DNA of 64,000 bases from an uncultured Bacillaceae bacterium (GCA_937951955.1 CALGAD010000017.1:35863-99862), one strand, 5' to 3'. Positions 35,505-44,585 are shown, counted from the first letter of the stretch. A program made the numbers and translations. Notes: generated by a model not told the origin, from the letters alone.

Positions 35505-36806
35505 TTAATCCCCCATTTCAAATGCTTTCGTTTTCTTAAAGATAAATAGCGAAATGCCGATCACGATTATCGATATGATTAAGGTGACAGCCGCGGCTAC
35601 CGAGTACTGGGGTGAGGTACCAGTCGTTAACTTATAAATCCACGAGATTAATATATCGGTTGATCCGGCATTGGCACCGATACTTCCCGGTCCACCTTCG
35701 TTAAATAAGTAAATCATCGAGAAGTTGTTAAAGTTTCCCGTATATTGCGTAATAAAGATCGGTGCGGCCATTGTTAGAATAGAGGGAAAAGTAATATGCC
35801 GGAAGCGCTGAAAGGCACTCGCCCCGTCAATTTTCGCCGCCTCATACAACTCATCCGGAATCGATTGCAATATCCCGGTCACGAGTACATAAATATAAGG
35901 GAAGCCAAGCCAGCCCTGTACGAGAATGATCGCAATCTTCGTCCAAAATGGATCGGTCTTCCACGGCAGGGCCCCGATTTCTATAAACGGTAACTGGTTG
36001 AGCAGGGGGATTACCTGGGTATTAATCGCACCGATGCTGTCATTAAACATATTGGAAAAGCTCATGATCGTGATAAATGCCGGCACCGCCCATGGTAATA
36101 AGAAAATAACGCCGAAAACCCGTTTAGCTTTAATAAACTTTTGATGAAGAACGATTGCGGTAAATATACCGATCGTAATTTGTAATGTTGTGGCGCAAAG
36201 GGTCCAGATGACCGTCCAGCTTAAAACGGCAACGAAAGTCTCGCGATACGTGCCGAGAGTAAAAATGTTGGCAAAGTTTTTAAACCCCACCCAATCGATC
36301 AAATTCGCCGGCGGGATATGATAAAAATCATAGTTTGTAAAAGCAATGAGCAATGTGACAAGCACGGGAAAGACGATGGCAAAAATCATGGCAAAATATG
36401 CCGGAACGGTTAATAAATACGGAAAACCGTGTTCATATAAATTTTTCAAAATCGCCTTAACAGAAGTATTGACCCTGGCCCCAATTTTCCAGAGATTCGC
36501 TACTTTATAGGCATCGTAAATATTAATCAAGTAAAACCCTAAAAAGAAAATGATGACTAGAATTTGCAATGAACCTTCAATGAGAAGAAATAAGGAATGG
36601 TCTTCACCAGGTGTGGAGCCGAGCGTAACGAGTCCGTGCAAGGCTCCGATACCGAAGGATAACATTTCCCAAATAAACAGGAAGAAAATTAGAAGGAATA
36701 TGACCCCTTTTAATGGTTGCCTGTTATAAAATTGGCCGCATCCCGGAATCACGGACAGCAAAGCCGCTCGTTTCGGTTCAATTTTCTTCTCTCGATATTC
36801 TTCCAA
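35505..36806 (-). CDS. mdxF: Maltodextrin ABC transporter permease MdxF
   Basis: MalF-type permease of 433 aa. After a cytoplasmic start, IPGCGQFYNRQPLKG leads into two extra N-terminal helices, followed by the six-helix core with the EAA loop YEAAKIDGASAFQRFRHITFPS. TTG at 36806 is preferred because AAGGAG is then at a proper distance; the in-frame GTG three codons upstream touches the site. It pairs with MdxG to import maltose to longer dextrins. Confidence 0.93.
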   Translation of the reverse strand: MEEYREKKIEPKRAALLSVIPGCGQFYNRQPLKGVIFLLIFFLFIWEMLSFGIGALHGLVTLGSTPGEDHSLFLLIEGSLQILVIIFFLGFYLINIYDAYKVANLWKIGARVNTSVKAILKNLYEHGFPYLLTVPAYFAMIFAIVFPVLVTLLIAFTNYDFYHIPPANLIDWVGFKNFANIFTLGTYRETFVAVLSWTVIWTLCATTLQITIGIFTAIVLHQKFIKAKRVFGVIFLLPWAVPAFITIMSFSNMFNDSIGAINTQVIPLLNQLPFIEIGALPWKTDPFWTKIAIILVQGWLGFPYIYVLVTGILQSIPDELYEAAKIDGASAFQRFRHITFPSILTMAAPIFITQYTGNFNNFSMIYLFNEGGPGSIGANAGSTDILISWIYKLTTGTSPQYSVAAAVTLIISIIVIGISLFIFKKTKAFEMGD

Positions 36807-36880
36807 CGGTCTCACTCTCCTTTGAAAAATTTTCGGCAGAGAAGTTACTCTCCGCCGAAATCACGGAAGCTCTGAAACGG

Positions 36881-38170
36881 TTAATATTTTTGTTCAATGT
36901 TTTGGGTAATGGTCTGTACAGCATCATCGGCTGCCTGTTCCGCAGATTTATCGCCAGTCGCAGCTTCAAAAAACATGTTCTTTCCTGGTTCCCATACCTC
37001 GGCCATTTGTGGAATAACCGGCATTGGAATAGCCGAACTGTATTGATTGATGACAGCCGTGGCCATCTCATCCGTACCGGCTTCGGCAATTTGCTTTTGG
37101 GCTAACTTATTGGCGGGAATTTCTCCTCTCATCTCATATAAGCGCATTTGATTTTCTTCGTTCGTAATAAAATCGAGAAATTGTTGCGCCGCTTCTTTAT
37201 TTTGCGTATAGTTGCTGATGATCCAGCCCTTACCACCGGCAAACGGTTTATAGTTTTCACCATTCGGTAATGTCGGAATCGTTGCCACACCATAATCGAC
37301 ACCTGCATCGCGATAATTGGCGGCTGCCCACGGCCCACCGATCACAGCGGCTGCTTTTCCGGTTGTAAACATCTCATCGACAAAATTGGCAGCTGATGAC
37401 GCATCGAGCATCCCTTGTGGCCAGACATTTTGATACCATTGAGTGGCGTATTTAATCGCTTCAACTGCTTCGGGCGTATTTAAGCCGATATCAGCAGGGT
37501 CGGTCCCGTCTGCACCGAAGACGTAACCGCCAAATCCTGCCACCAATCCATTGGCATAGTAGAAATCAAGCCAGTTCACAAGAAATCCTGTATTTTTTCC
37601 TGATTCTCCTTCGAAAGCAAAGCGCTCATCCGTTGCTAACTCTTCTAATTCAGCAAAGGTTGCCGGCGCCATATCAAGCAAGGCTTTGTTGTAGAACAAT
37701 ACTAATGATTCAATCACCATCGGCGCCCCGTAAATTTTGCCATCGTATGTGACTTGCTGCTCATCCGTTTCATCGTAACGGCCATCATCGACAAGGGTGA
37801 CTTCGGCTAAATGTCCTTGTTGACCAAGGTTTGCAATACGGTCATATGGGGCTACCATAATATCGGGAGCTAAGCCAGCTGGCCCATCTAGCGGCAGCGC
37901 TTCCAGTGTTTCGAACATGTCTCTTTCGGTTACTTCAACTTTTATACCCGTCTCTTCTTCAAACTTCGGAATCAGTTCATTGAGGTAGTCGACATAATCA
38001 CTTTCGACACCAACTTCGAGGGAACCGGTAGCATCCCCATTGGAAGAACCGCTATCACTCGTTCCTTCCCCGGATGATGTCTCATCACCACCACTGCATG
38101 CTCCTAAGAGTAAAAGTAAGCCCATTAATAAGAACGAGAAAACCACTTTCCCCAAAATTTTCTTGTTCAT
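36881..38170 (-). CDS. mdxE: Maltodextrin-binding lipoprotein MdxE, operon copy
   Basis: Extracellular solute-binding lipoprotein of 429 aa. A type II signal peptide (MNKKILGKVVFSFLLMG...) ends in the lipobox LLGAC, so the mature protein is lipid-anchored at C25. A Gly/Ser/Asp-rich linker follows, then the MalE-like fold with AAVIGGPWAAANYRDAGVDYG and GGKGWIISNYTQNKEAAQQF. It lies 65 nt upstream of mdxF in the operon. A second copy at 40380 has long stretches of identity. AAGGAGG precedes the ATG. Confidence 0.93.
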   Translation of the reverse strand: MNKKILGKVVFSFLLMGLLLLLGACSGGDETSSGEGTSDSGSSNGDATGSLEVGVESDYVDYLNELIPKFEEETGIKVEVTERDMFETLEALPLDGPAGLAPDIMVAPYDRIANLGQQGHLAEVTLVDDGRYDETDEQQVTYDGKIYGAPMVIESLVLFYNKALLDMAPATFAELEELATDERFAFEGESGKNTGFLVNWLDFYYANGLVAGFGGYVFGADGTDPADIGLNTPEAVEAIKYATQWYQNVWPQGMLDASSAANFVDEMFTTGKAAAVIGGPWAAANYRDAGVDYGVATIPTLPNGENYKPFAGGKGWIISNYTQNKEAAQQFLDFITNEENQMRLYEMRGEIPANKLAQKQIAEAGTDEMATAVINQYSSAIPMPVIPQMAEVWEPGKNMFFEAATGDKSAEQAADDAVQTITQNIEQKY

Positions 38171-38246
38171 TTTTGAACCTCCTTAAATAATTTCCAGCGA
38201 CCAAAATCATTGAATCGATACCAGGGTCAGTACCAGCTTTGCAACA

Positions 38247-40040
38247 TCAGTCTTTTTTATAAATCACAAAACCATTTTCTTGAACAATTAACGTATTACC
38301 ATCTTTTTTTGCTAAATTAGCGAATAATACATTCGGCTGAACATCAAAGGAAAGACGTAAGTCCTGATTTCCTTTATTAAAGTAGCAAAGAAGTTCATGT
38401 TCACCAGTTTTCTTTGTAAACCCGACTACTTTATCTTCATTCCGGACATCGTGCCAGCTGATTTGACCAAGGCTGATTTCCCTGGCATGGCACCTGCGCA
38501 GTTGAATTAATTCTTTCATAAATGACAGCATGTCTCGATCTTGCTGTTTTACATCCCAAATCATGCATTTTCTACAGTCTGGATCATTTTCCCCTGCAAG
38601 GCCAATTTCTGTACCGTAGAAAATACAGGGCGAACCATACTGTAAAAACATGAATGTGAGGGCGGCTTTTACGATATCTTTATTGCCGTTTGCCATCGTT
38701 AAGAGCCTTGGTGTATCGTGAGAATCGAGCATATTAAACATCACTTCATTAGTTTGTTGCCGGTGTTTCAGCCAATGTTCATTTAGGCGCGATACGAATT
38801 TTTGAGCAGAAATCTCTTCTTTAATAAAGAAATCGATAATGGAATCCGTAAACGCATAGTTCATAACAGCGTGAAATTCATCGCCTTCCAACCATTTTTG
38901 GGAAGAATGCCAGATTTCTCCGACGATGTAAACATCATCTTTCAAACTAGTTGTCGCCTTATAAAACCGCTTCCAAAAATGGTGATCGACTTCATTGGCC
39001 ACATCAAGACGCCAGGCATCGATATCAAATTCTTTAATCCAATAAGTCGCAATTTCAATTAAGTAATCTTGCACTTCCTTATTCGCCGTGTTCAATTTCG
39101 GCATATGGCCGGTAAAAGCAAACGTTTCATAGTTTAATTGACCGATTTGTTCCAGTTCTTCCGTGGATAAATTTCTAACATCTTCAACCGGGAACTGGCG
39201 GATATGAAACCAGTCAGCATAGCGGGATTTTTCCTGATTTTCAATCACATCTTGCCACTGGGGAGACTCGATCCCGATATGGTTAAAGACCGCATCGAGC
39301 ATGATGCGAATGCCCCGCTTGTGGGCTTCATCGACAAGTCTTCTGAACGTCTCCTTATCACCAAAGGCCGGATCAATTTCAAAATAGTCAATCGTATCGT
39401 ATTTATGATTTGACTTGGCCTTAAAGATCGGGCAGAAGTAAATGCCGTTAATTCCGAGCTCCTGCAAATAATCGAGGTGATCAATGACTCCCTGCAAGTC
39501 CCCACCGTAGAAATCATCCCTGCCCGGATGCGGTTTACTGTTCCAGGGAAGCGTGCCTTCCGGATCATTCCCGGGATCGCCATTGGCGAACCGTTCCGGA
39601 AAAATTTGGTACCATACGGTTTCCCTGACCCAGTCTGGCGCTTTGAAACGGTCAATCTCCTGGAAATAAGGCATGCGGAAATATAAATTACTGTTCCTGC
39701 CCAAAAGTTCTTTATCGTAATGGAAAAAGCCCCGATCGCCATAAAACACTTCGGTGCCATCATTACCAATAATATGAAAACCGTAAGCAAGGCGATTAAA
39801 TGGAGCCGTCGCTTCAATCATCCAGTAATCGTGATGCACCGTTGAAAGAAGCTTTCTCATCGGTGTCTCCTGTAAATACCATTTTTCCTGAACATAGGAA
39901 TATGGATCGCCACTGATAAAATACACAGCTTGCACATCATCTTTCTTCGTCCTTAGCCGAACATGCATGACATCTTTCTCATATAAGTACGCATACTCGC
40001 TTTCGGGACGGTGATAAATACTTGCAATCTCGATGATCAA
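38247..40040 (-). CDS. yvdF: Neopullulanase/cyclomaltodextrinase-type GH13 enzyme
   Basis: Intracellular GH13_20 enzyme of 597 aa without signal peptide. An N-terminal CBM34-like domain (about residues 1-125) precedes the barrel. Catalytic residues are D in DAWRLDVANEV, E in VYIVGEIW and D in NMLDSHDTPR. Such enzymes hydrolyse cyclodextrins, pullulan and short dextrins to maltose, feeding the phosphorylase. The gene opens the main mdx transcript: a sigma-A promoter with operator is 99-153 nt upstream. The TTG start at 40040 is very near AAAGGGGG, so the exact start is uncertain. Confidence 0.92.
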   Translation of the reverse strand: MIIEIASIYHRPESEYAYLYEKDVMHVRLRTKKDDVQAVYFISGDPYSYVQEKWYLQETPMRKLLSTVHHDYWMIEATAPFNRLAYGFHIIGNDGTEVFYGDRGFFHYDKELLGRNSNLYFRMPYFQEIDRFKAPDWVRETVWYQIFPERFANGDPGNDPEGTLPWNSKPHPGRDDFYGGDLQGVIDHLDYLQELGINGIYFCPIFKAKSNHKYDTIDYFEIDPAFGDKETFRRLVDEAHKRGIRIMLDAVFNHIGIESPQWQDVIENQEKSRYADWFHIRQFPVEDVRNLSTEELEQIGQLNYETFAFTGHMPKLNTANKEVQDYLIEIATYWIKEFDIDAWRLDVANEVDHHFWKRFYKATTSLKDDVYIVGEIWHSSQKWLEGDEFHAVMNYAFTDSIIDFFIKEEISAQKFVSRLNEHWLKHRQQTNEVMFNMLDSHDTPRLLTMANGNKDIVKAALTFMFLQYGSPCIFYGTEIGLAGENDPDCRKCMIWDVKQQDRDMLSFMKELIQLRRCHAREISLGQISWHDVRNEDKVVGFTKKTGEHELLCYFNKGNQDLRLSFDVQPNVLFANLAKKDGNTLIVQENGFVIYKKD

Positions 40041-40138
40041 TTCCCCCTTTCACCTGTTTGGAAAGTGCTTACAAAAACTTCACTCCATCGATCTACAGGA
40101 CCAATATTGCTAAACCGTAAAGTCAGGCAAAAATACTG

Positions 40139-40152
40139 TGCAAACGTTTGCA
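40139..40152 (-). promoter_or_regulatory. cre/LacI-type operator of the yvdF-mdx promoter
   Basis: Perfect palindrome TGCAAACGTTTGCA, fully matching the cre consensus TGNAANCGNWWNCA. It sits just after the expected start site (about +6 to +19). Confidence 0.85.
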
Positions 40153-40164
40153 TCATTTGCTATA

Positions 40165-40193
40165 ATAATACCACATTGTTTTCTATCTATCAA
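40165..40193 (-). promoter_or_regulatory. Sigma-A promoter of yvdF-mdxEFG-yvdJ-mapA-malR
   Basis: On minus, TTGATA, 17-nt spacer, TATTAT. The leader to yvdF is about 118 nt and carries the operator. Confidence 0.7.
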
Positions 40194-40294
40194 CCAAAAA
40201 AATGAATTTTCACAATTTATCCGAAAGTGACAAGACAATATTCTATAATAATTAAAATTTATGATTCTATGTTTCAATTTTTATACAAACTTTA

Positions 40295-40308
40295 TGCAAT
40301 CGTTTGAA
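40295..40308 (-). promoter_or_regulatory. Distal operator-like site upstream of yvdF
   Basis: TGCAATCGTTTGAA, one mismatch to the cre consensus, about 100 bp upstream of the -35 box and 156 bp from the main operator. Confidence 0.5.
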
Positions 40309-40331
40309 CAAAATTTATATTTTGCCGCAAG

Positions 40332-40370
40332 CTCCCACGCCGGTAGCAGTGCAAACTACCGGAGTGGGAG
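40332..40370 (-). terminator. Strong hairpin after the second binding-protein gene
   Basis: 15-position stem CTCCCACGCCGGTAG/CTACCGGAGTGGGAG with one mismatch and a 9-nt loop, 10 nt after the stop. The following tract on minus is only weakly T-rich, so partial read-through is possible. Confidence 0.6.
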
Positions 40371-40379
40371 TCACCCGAT

Positions 40380-41675
40380 TTAATTGTTATGCTTCTGTTC
40401 GATATTTTGTTTAATCAGCTCGACTGCATCATCCGCCGCTTGCTGGGGGGATTTATTTCCGGAAGCAACATCAAAAATCATCGTTTGTGCGACAGGCCAG
40501 ACTTCAGCCATTTCCGAGATATTCGGCATCGTCACCGATGAATTGTACTGTTCGATAACGGCTACGGCGAGCTCGTCCCCGCTTGTTACAACTTCCTGTC
40601 TCACGATCTGGTTGGCGGGAACTTCACCTTTTAACTCATGAAGGAATCGCTGATTTTCCTCATTCGTAACGAATGCCAGGAATGTTTCTGCCAGCTCTTT
40701 ATTTTCCGAGTAATTACTGATAATCCATCCCTTACCACCAGCAAAGGGTTGATAATTTTCCCCGTTGGGCAGTTTAGGAATGGTCGCAACACCAAAATTG
40801 ACGCCCGCATCCCGGTAACCAAATTCACTCCAGGGACCGGTGATGACAGCGGCTGCCTTTCCAGTAGTAAAGCGTTCATCGACAAAATTATAAGCGGTAG
40901 AAGCATCAAGCATCCCTTGCGGCCAAATATTTTGGTACCAGTGTGTGATATATTCAATCGCCTCAACGGCCTCTGGCGTGTTTAAACCGATATCATCGGG
41001 GTTCGTACCATTGTCACCGAAAACATACGCGCCAAAACCGGAAAACAAACCGTAAGCATAATAAAAATCTAACCAGTTAACGAGAAATGCGGTGTTTTTA
41101 CCCGGTTCGGATTCGAGCGCATAAGTTTCATCGCTCGTTAAAGCCTCTAATTCTTCAAAAGTAGCGGGAGCTTTATCTATTAAGTCTTTATTATAATAAA
41201 GCACTAAACTTTCAATCATCATCGGATAACCATACGATTTACCATCAACAGTCACTTGTTGATGATCCAATTCATCGTAACGTCCATCATCCGGTAAAGT
41301 TACTTCCGCTAAATGACCTTGTTTCCCAAAAATAGCGATGCGATCATAAGGAGCGATTAAAATATCCGGACCGATTCCCGATGGTCCGTCCAGCGGCAGA
41401 GCATCCAGGGCCTCTGACATGTCTCTTTCGATAACATTCACTGTTACATCATGTTCTTCTTCAAAAACGGGAATGATTTCATTCACATATTCGATATAAT
41501 CGGACTGGACACTGATCTCCAATGTTTTTCCTGATTCTGAATCCGCGTTATTATTCTCGTTATTGTTTGTCGTTTCATGACTCGTTGCCTCATTACCACC
41601 GCTGCAAGCCGACAAAAAGAATAATAGTACGGTGATGAATACTCCCGGTGCTAATCGTTTGAGCCATGCTTTCAT
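40380..41675 (-). CDS. Second maltodextrin-binding lipoprotein (MdxE paralogue)
   Basis: Solute-binding lipoprotein of 431 aa, clearly a duplicate of the mdxE product: shared blocks include SVQSDYIEYVNEIIPVFE against VESDYVDYLNELIPKFE, plus LNTPEAVEAI and FAGGKGWIISNY. The type II signal peptide (MKAWLKRLAPGVFITVLLFF) ends in LSAC. ATG 41675 is chosen for GGAGGTGG eight nt upstream and for the signal peptide. It has its own promoter and operator and is followed by a hairpin, so it can be expressed apart from the permease genes. It probably shares MdxFG with altered dextrin preference or dosage (inference). Confidence 0.93.
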   Translation of the reverse strand: MKAWLKRLAPGVFITVLLFFLSACSGGNEATSHETTNNNENNNADSESGKTLEISVQSDYIEYVNEIIPVFEEEHDVTVNVIERDMSEALDALPLDGPSGIGPDILIAPYDRIAIFGKQGHLAEVTLPDDGRYDELDHQQVTVDGKSYGYPMMIESLVLYYNKDLIDKAPATFEELEALTSDETYALESEPGKNTAFLVNWLDFYYAYGLFSGFGAYVFGDNGTNPDDIGLNTPEAVEAIEYITHWYQNIWPQGMLDASTAYNFVDERFTTGKAAAVITGPWSEFGYRDAGVNFGVATIPKLPNGENYQPFAGGKGWIISNYSENKELAETFLAFVTNEENQRFLHELKGEVPANQIVRQEVVTSGDELAVAVIEQYNSSVTMPNISEMAEVWPVAQTMIFDVASGNKSPQQAADDAVELIKQNIEQKHNN

Positions 41676-41878
41676 CGCTATCCCACCTCCAAAAAATTCG
41701 CTGAACCGCTTCATCCACCTGAAAAGATAACGAGTTTCAGTATCCTTCAAGACAATGAATCTACAAATAATGGGAACGGTGGTAAAAGCAAAGGGGAGTG
41801 CATGAGTCATCATTCAAGGCTACTTCTTAAACCGCAAATTGTATTCGCTTCCAGAAAACGATAAAAAAATTCTTCTAA

Positions 41879-41892
41879 TGCAAACGTTTGCA
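41879..41892 (-). promoter_or_regulatory. cre/LacI-type operator of the second binding-protein gene
   Basis: Perfect TGCAAACGTTTGCA, identical to the site at 40139 and at the same distance from its promoter. Confidence 0.85.
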
Positions 41893-41905
41893 CTTTGTTA
41901 TTAAC

Positions 41906-41934
41906 AAAATACCATATGTTTTTTTGAAAATCAA
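41906..41934 (-). promoter_or_regulatory. Sigma-A promoter of the second binding-protein gene
   Basis: On minus, TTGATT, 17-nt spacer, TATTTT. It gives a leader of about 220 nt with the operator near its start. Confidence 0.6.
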
Positions 41935-42019
41935 TAAATATTTCTGAATTATCCCTATATTAACGCACTTTCGCATAACTTGATCTCCTTTGATCTTTGA
42001 ATAAAATATGGAACCATAA

Positions 42020-42033
42020 TGCAAACGGTTGTA
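42020..42033 (-). promoter_or_regulatory. Distal operator-like site upstream of the second binding-protein gene
   Basis: TGCAAACGGTTGTA, one mismatch to the cre consensus, 141 bp from the proximal operator and next to the amylase terminator. Confidence 0.5.
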
Positions 42034-42042
42034 TGAAAACAA

Positions 42043-42080
42043 AAAACTATCCTGCTTAATTGTTGAACAGGATAGTTTTT
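42043..42080 (-). terminator. Terminator of the amylase gene
   Basis: Perfect 12-bp stem AAAACTATCCTG/CAGGATAGTTTT with a 13-nt loop and T-rich flanks on both strands; it isolates the amylase from the downstream genes. Confidence 0.9.
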
Positions 42081-42105
42081 ACTTTCGATGCTATTGATAA
42101 TCTAT

Positions 42106-43647
42106 TTATTGTTGATTCATTCTTTCTCCTCTTTTTCTCGCAAAATATATAAACATGATAAATACAACAAAAATTCCTATACTGACGAATAAAGTAAAAT
42201 AATTTAACCCCGTTGCCGGTTTAACTAAATAAATTTCACTTTCCTCCGGATTGATGACGAATGTGTACTGTCCTTGATTCACCTTGACTAAATCTCCATT
42301 TAATACGCCCGCTAATTCCATCCCTGTACCAATATCTTCTTCCCGTAATGGAACTATCTGTTTTTCCGTCGTGTTATTGAGGGCGATAATCGTCGTTTCA
42401 TCTTTGTATGTTCGTTTATAAATGGCCATGCCGCCATCTTCATATAAAACATCCAGCTCGCCCCGTGTCAAAGATGGATAGGTTTTGCGAATGCTCCCTA
42501 ATTTCGAAATAAATTCAACGAGCTCGACATTCGTATGAAACTCCATCATCCGCCGGTTATCCGGATCGCTTCCACCATTTAGAGCAATTTCCGATCCGTA
42601 ATAGATGATCGGGATTCCCGGTGTCGTATACATAAACGTTAATGCCTGCTTCCAGCGGGGTTCCGGATGGTAATTTTTACTTGTCACAAAGTATGTAAAG
42701 CGGGGGTTATCGTGATTATCGATAAATTTCCCCATCAGCTCCGGATGTTCATAAATGGCTGCATTTCTTTCCAGTGCCTGAAAGGCCGCTTTCAATGAGT
42801 GATTCGGTTCACTAAACGTATCGACAAGCGTTTGATAGAGCGGATAATCAGTAGCACCGTCAAGTCCCGCTTCTAAATACGGGGCAATATGAAGCGGATG
42901 TTCAACCCACACTTCCCCTAATAGATAAAAATTTTCTTTAACAGCTTTCACTTCTCTGGCAAACCGTTCCCAAAAATGGAGCGGTACATGCTTTACCGTA
43001 TCGAGCCGGAAACCATCAATGTTCGTTTCTCTAATCCACCATTTTGCCGCTTCGATTAAATAGTCCGCCACTTCCGGATTTTCCTGTGCTAAATCTGGCA
43101 AATCATAAATCCAGCCAGTTTCTAACTGCTCCGGGTCATCCCAATTCATAATTTCTTTTCGCTCATGAAACCAATCCGCCTTTTCAGGTTCATCCAACCA
43201 GGGATGTTCCGGTGACGTATGGTTAACGACGAAATCGATGATCACTTTAATATCGCGCCGGTGGGCCTCCTCTACTAACTGTTTAAACTCTTCAATCGTG
43301 CCGAAATGCTCCTCTGTATTATAAAAGTCGACGATCCAATACCCATGGTATCCTTTTTCCGAGTTATCAAAGATCGGAGTCAACCAGATCGCTGTAAACC
43401 CCAATTGCTCTATGTAATCGAGCTTATCGATAATCCCTTGAAAATCACCACCGTGATATGCGTACGGGTCTTGTGTATTCACATCGAAATCATTCGTCGG
43501 ATCCCCATTGGCAAAACGATCGATCATAATAAAATAAATCGTTTCATCTTGCCAGTTCCGTTTCCCGTCTTCTGCATAGGCGGGTTGAGCCAAACTCAAT
43601 AAGAGAACTGCCAGGAAGACGCTTACGAAACTCACAAGCTTTTTCAT
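42106..43647 (-). CDS. Secreted, membrane-anchored alpha-amylase family enzyme (GH13)
   Basis: Extracellular GH13 enzyme of 513 aa. A Sec signal peptide (MKKLVSFVSVFLAVLLLSLA) ends at AYA-ED. Catalytic residues are the aspartate in GFRLDTVKH, the glutamate in YLLGEVW and the aspartate in FIDNHDNPR; VVNHTSPEHPWL is the usual region I. Unusually the C-terminus has a membrane helix (YFTLFVSIGIFVVFIMFIYF) followed by ARKRGERMNQQ, so the enzyme should stay anchored in the membrane with the barrel outside. It likely cuts starch or dextrins next to the binding lipoproteins. It has its own promoter and terminator; no cre-like site was seen. Confidence 0.92.
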   Translation of the reverse strand: MKKLVSFVSVFLAVLLLSLAQPAYAEDGKRNWQDETIYFIMIDRFANGDPTNDFDVNTQDPYAYHGGDFQGIIDKLDYIEQLGFTAIWLTPIFDNSEKGYHGYWIVDFYNTEEHFGTIEEFKQLVEEAHRRDIKVIIDFVVNHTSPEHPWLDEPEKADWFHERKEIMNWDDPEQLETGWIYDLPDLAQENPEVADYLIEAAKWWIRETNIDGFRLDTVKHVPLHFWERFAREVKAVKENFYLLGEVWVEHPLHIAPYLEAGLDGATDYPLYQTLVDTFSEPNHSLKAAFQALERNAAIYEHPELMGKFIDNHDNPRFTYFVTSKNYHPEPRWKQALTFMYTTPGIPIIYYGSEIALNGGSDPDNRRMMEFHTNVELVEFISKLGSIRKTYPSLTRGELDVLYEDGGMAIYKRTYKDETTIIALNNTTEKQIVPLREEDIGTGMELAGVLNGDLVKVNQGQYTFVINPEESEIYLVKPATGLNYFTLFVSIGIFVVFIMFIYFARKRGERMNQQ

Positions 43648-43677
43648 ATTTCACACCCCATTTCGTTCTTCCCCGTT

Positions 43678-43707
43678 AATGTACTATGTTTTTTATAAAA
43701 AGGTCAA
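43678..43707 (-). promoter_or_regulatory. Putative sigma-A promoter of the amylase gene
   Basis: On minus, TTGACC, 18-nt spacer, TACATT, about 30 nt upstream of the start. Confidence 0.45.
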
Positions 43708-43825
43708 ATAAATGCTAGTATTGGCAAATTTAGTAATCTTTCCATTCGTAAATTTCCCGCCCATTCTGTATAAAAATTTTTCTACCGGGCAATAAAGGGG
43801 ATGACAAACATTTGGGAGGATCAAA

Positions 43826-44404
43826 ATGAAGCAAGAGCGCCTTGATTTACTTGACAGGCAGCCGCGTGCCTTTTTAGAAGGAAGCATTGACTACATCAAC
43901 GATGAATGGGTCTTTTTTACAGAAGATGAGGCTTTTCCGCTTGAACAATTTTATTTTAGGGAAATTCATATCCTGCTTGATGAAGGATGGAAAAAAGGAG
44001 TCTTTTTAGAACCAAACCGCGTGCTGAACGAGGAATGGGAGTATGCGTTAACAGGATCGGAATGGATCAAGGTTCGTAAAACACTGCCATATTCTTTAAA
44101 GATGCTGATGCAAGAATTATCAGATGAAGCATTCTTCGCTTTTGTTACGAATTTGAACGAGTTAGGCTTTTCTCTATACGACTCTTTATACTGTTATAAT
44201 CAATTGCTTTTTTCCGGAAATCTCCCCAAAGATGGGGTGAATTTCATGATTTTTGATAACGGGGAACTAATTTGCAACATCCAGCATTTTTTTACTTATC
44301 GGGATAAATTCCTGGACCGTTTCGAGTTTACGCTAAATACGAACAAACGGATCATCTTGCAAAAAGTCCATCCCCCTGCCCATAACAAGTGCGAAGCAGA
44401 ATAA
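43826..44404 (+). CDS. yisN: DUF2777 family protein YisN
   Basis: Conserved protein of 192 aa, similar to B. subtilis YisN. It is mostly acidic and aromatic (DEGWKKGVFLEPNRVLNEEWEY, then SLYDSLYCYNQLLFSG), without signal peptide or known catalytic motif. Function unknown. GGGAGG precedes the ATG. A terminator at 44547 follows after 140 nt; its place beside yisL and yisK is as in B. subtilis. Confidence 0.78.
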   Translation: MKQERLDLLDRQPRAFLEGSIDYINDEWVFFTEDEAFPLEQFYFREIHILLDEGWKKGVFLEPNRVLNEEWEYALTGSEWIKVRKTLPYSLKMLMQELSDEAFFAFVTNLNELGFSLYDSLYCYNQLLFSGNLPKDGVNFMIFDNGELICNIQHFFTYRDKFLDRFEFTLNTNKRIILQKVHPPAHNKCEAE

Positions 44405-44546
44405 TTTATCTAACGATGAAGAAAGGTTTAGAAACTCTTATCGGTAAATCCATCTTCGCACGATTCCGACGCTACTTACGATCATTCCATACAAAAATAT
44501 TGAAACCAGTTATATATTTACACGCAATTATTGGCGTTAAAAGTAA

Positions 44547-44585
44547 AAGCGGTGGAAATTTGATTGAAACTCCCACCGCATTTTT
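44547..44585 (+). terminator. Terminator downstream of yisN
   Basis: Stem GCGGTGG/CCACCGC with a 17-nt loop and ATTTTTT. Confidence 0.7.
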
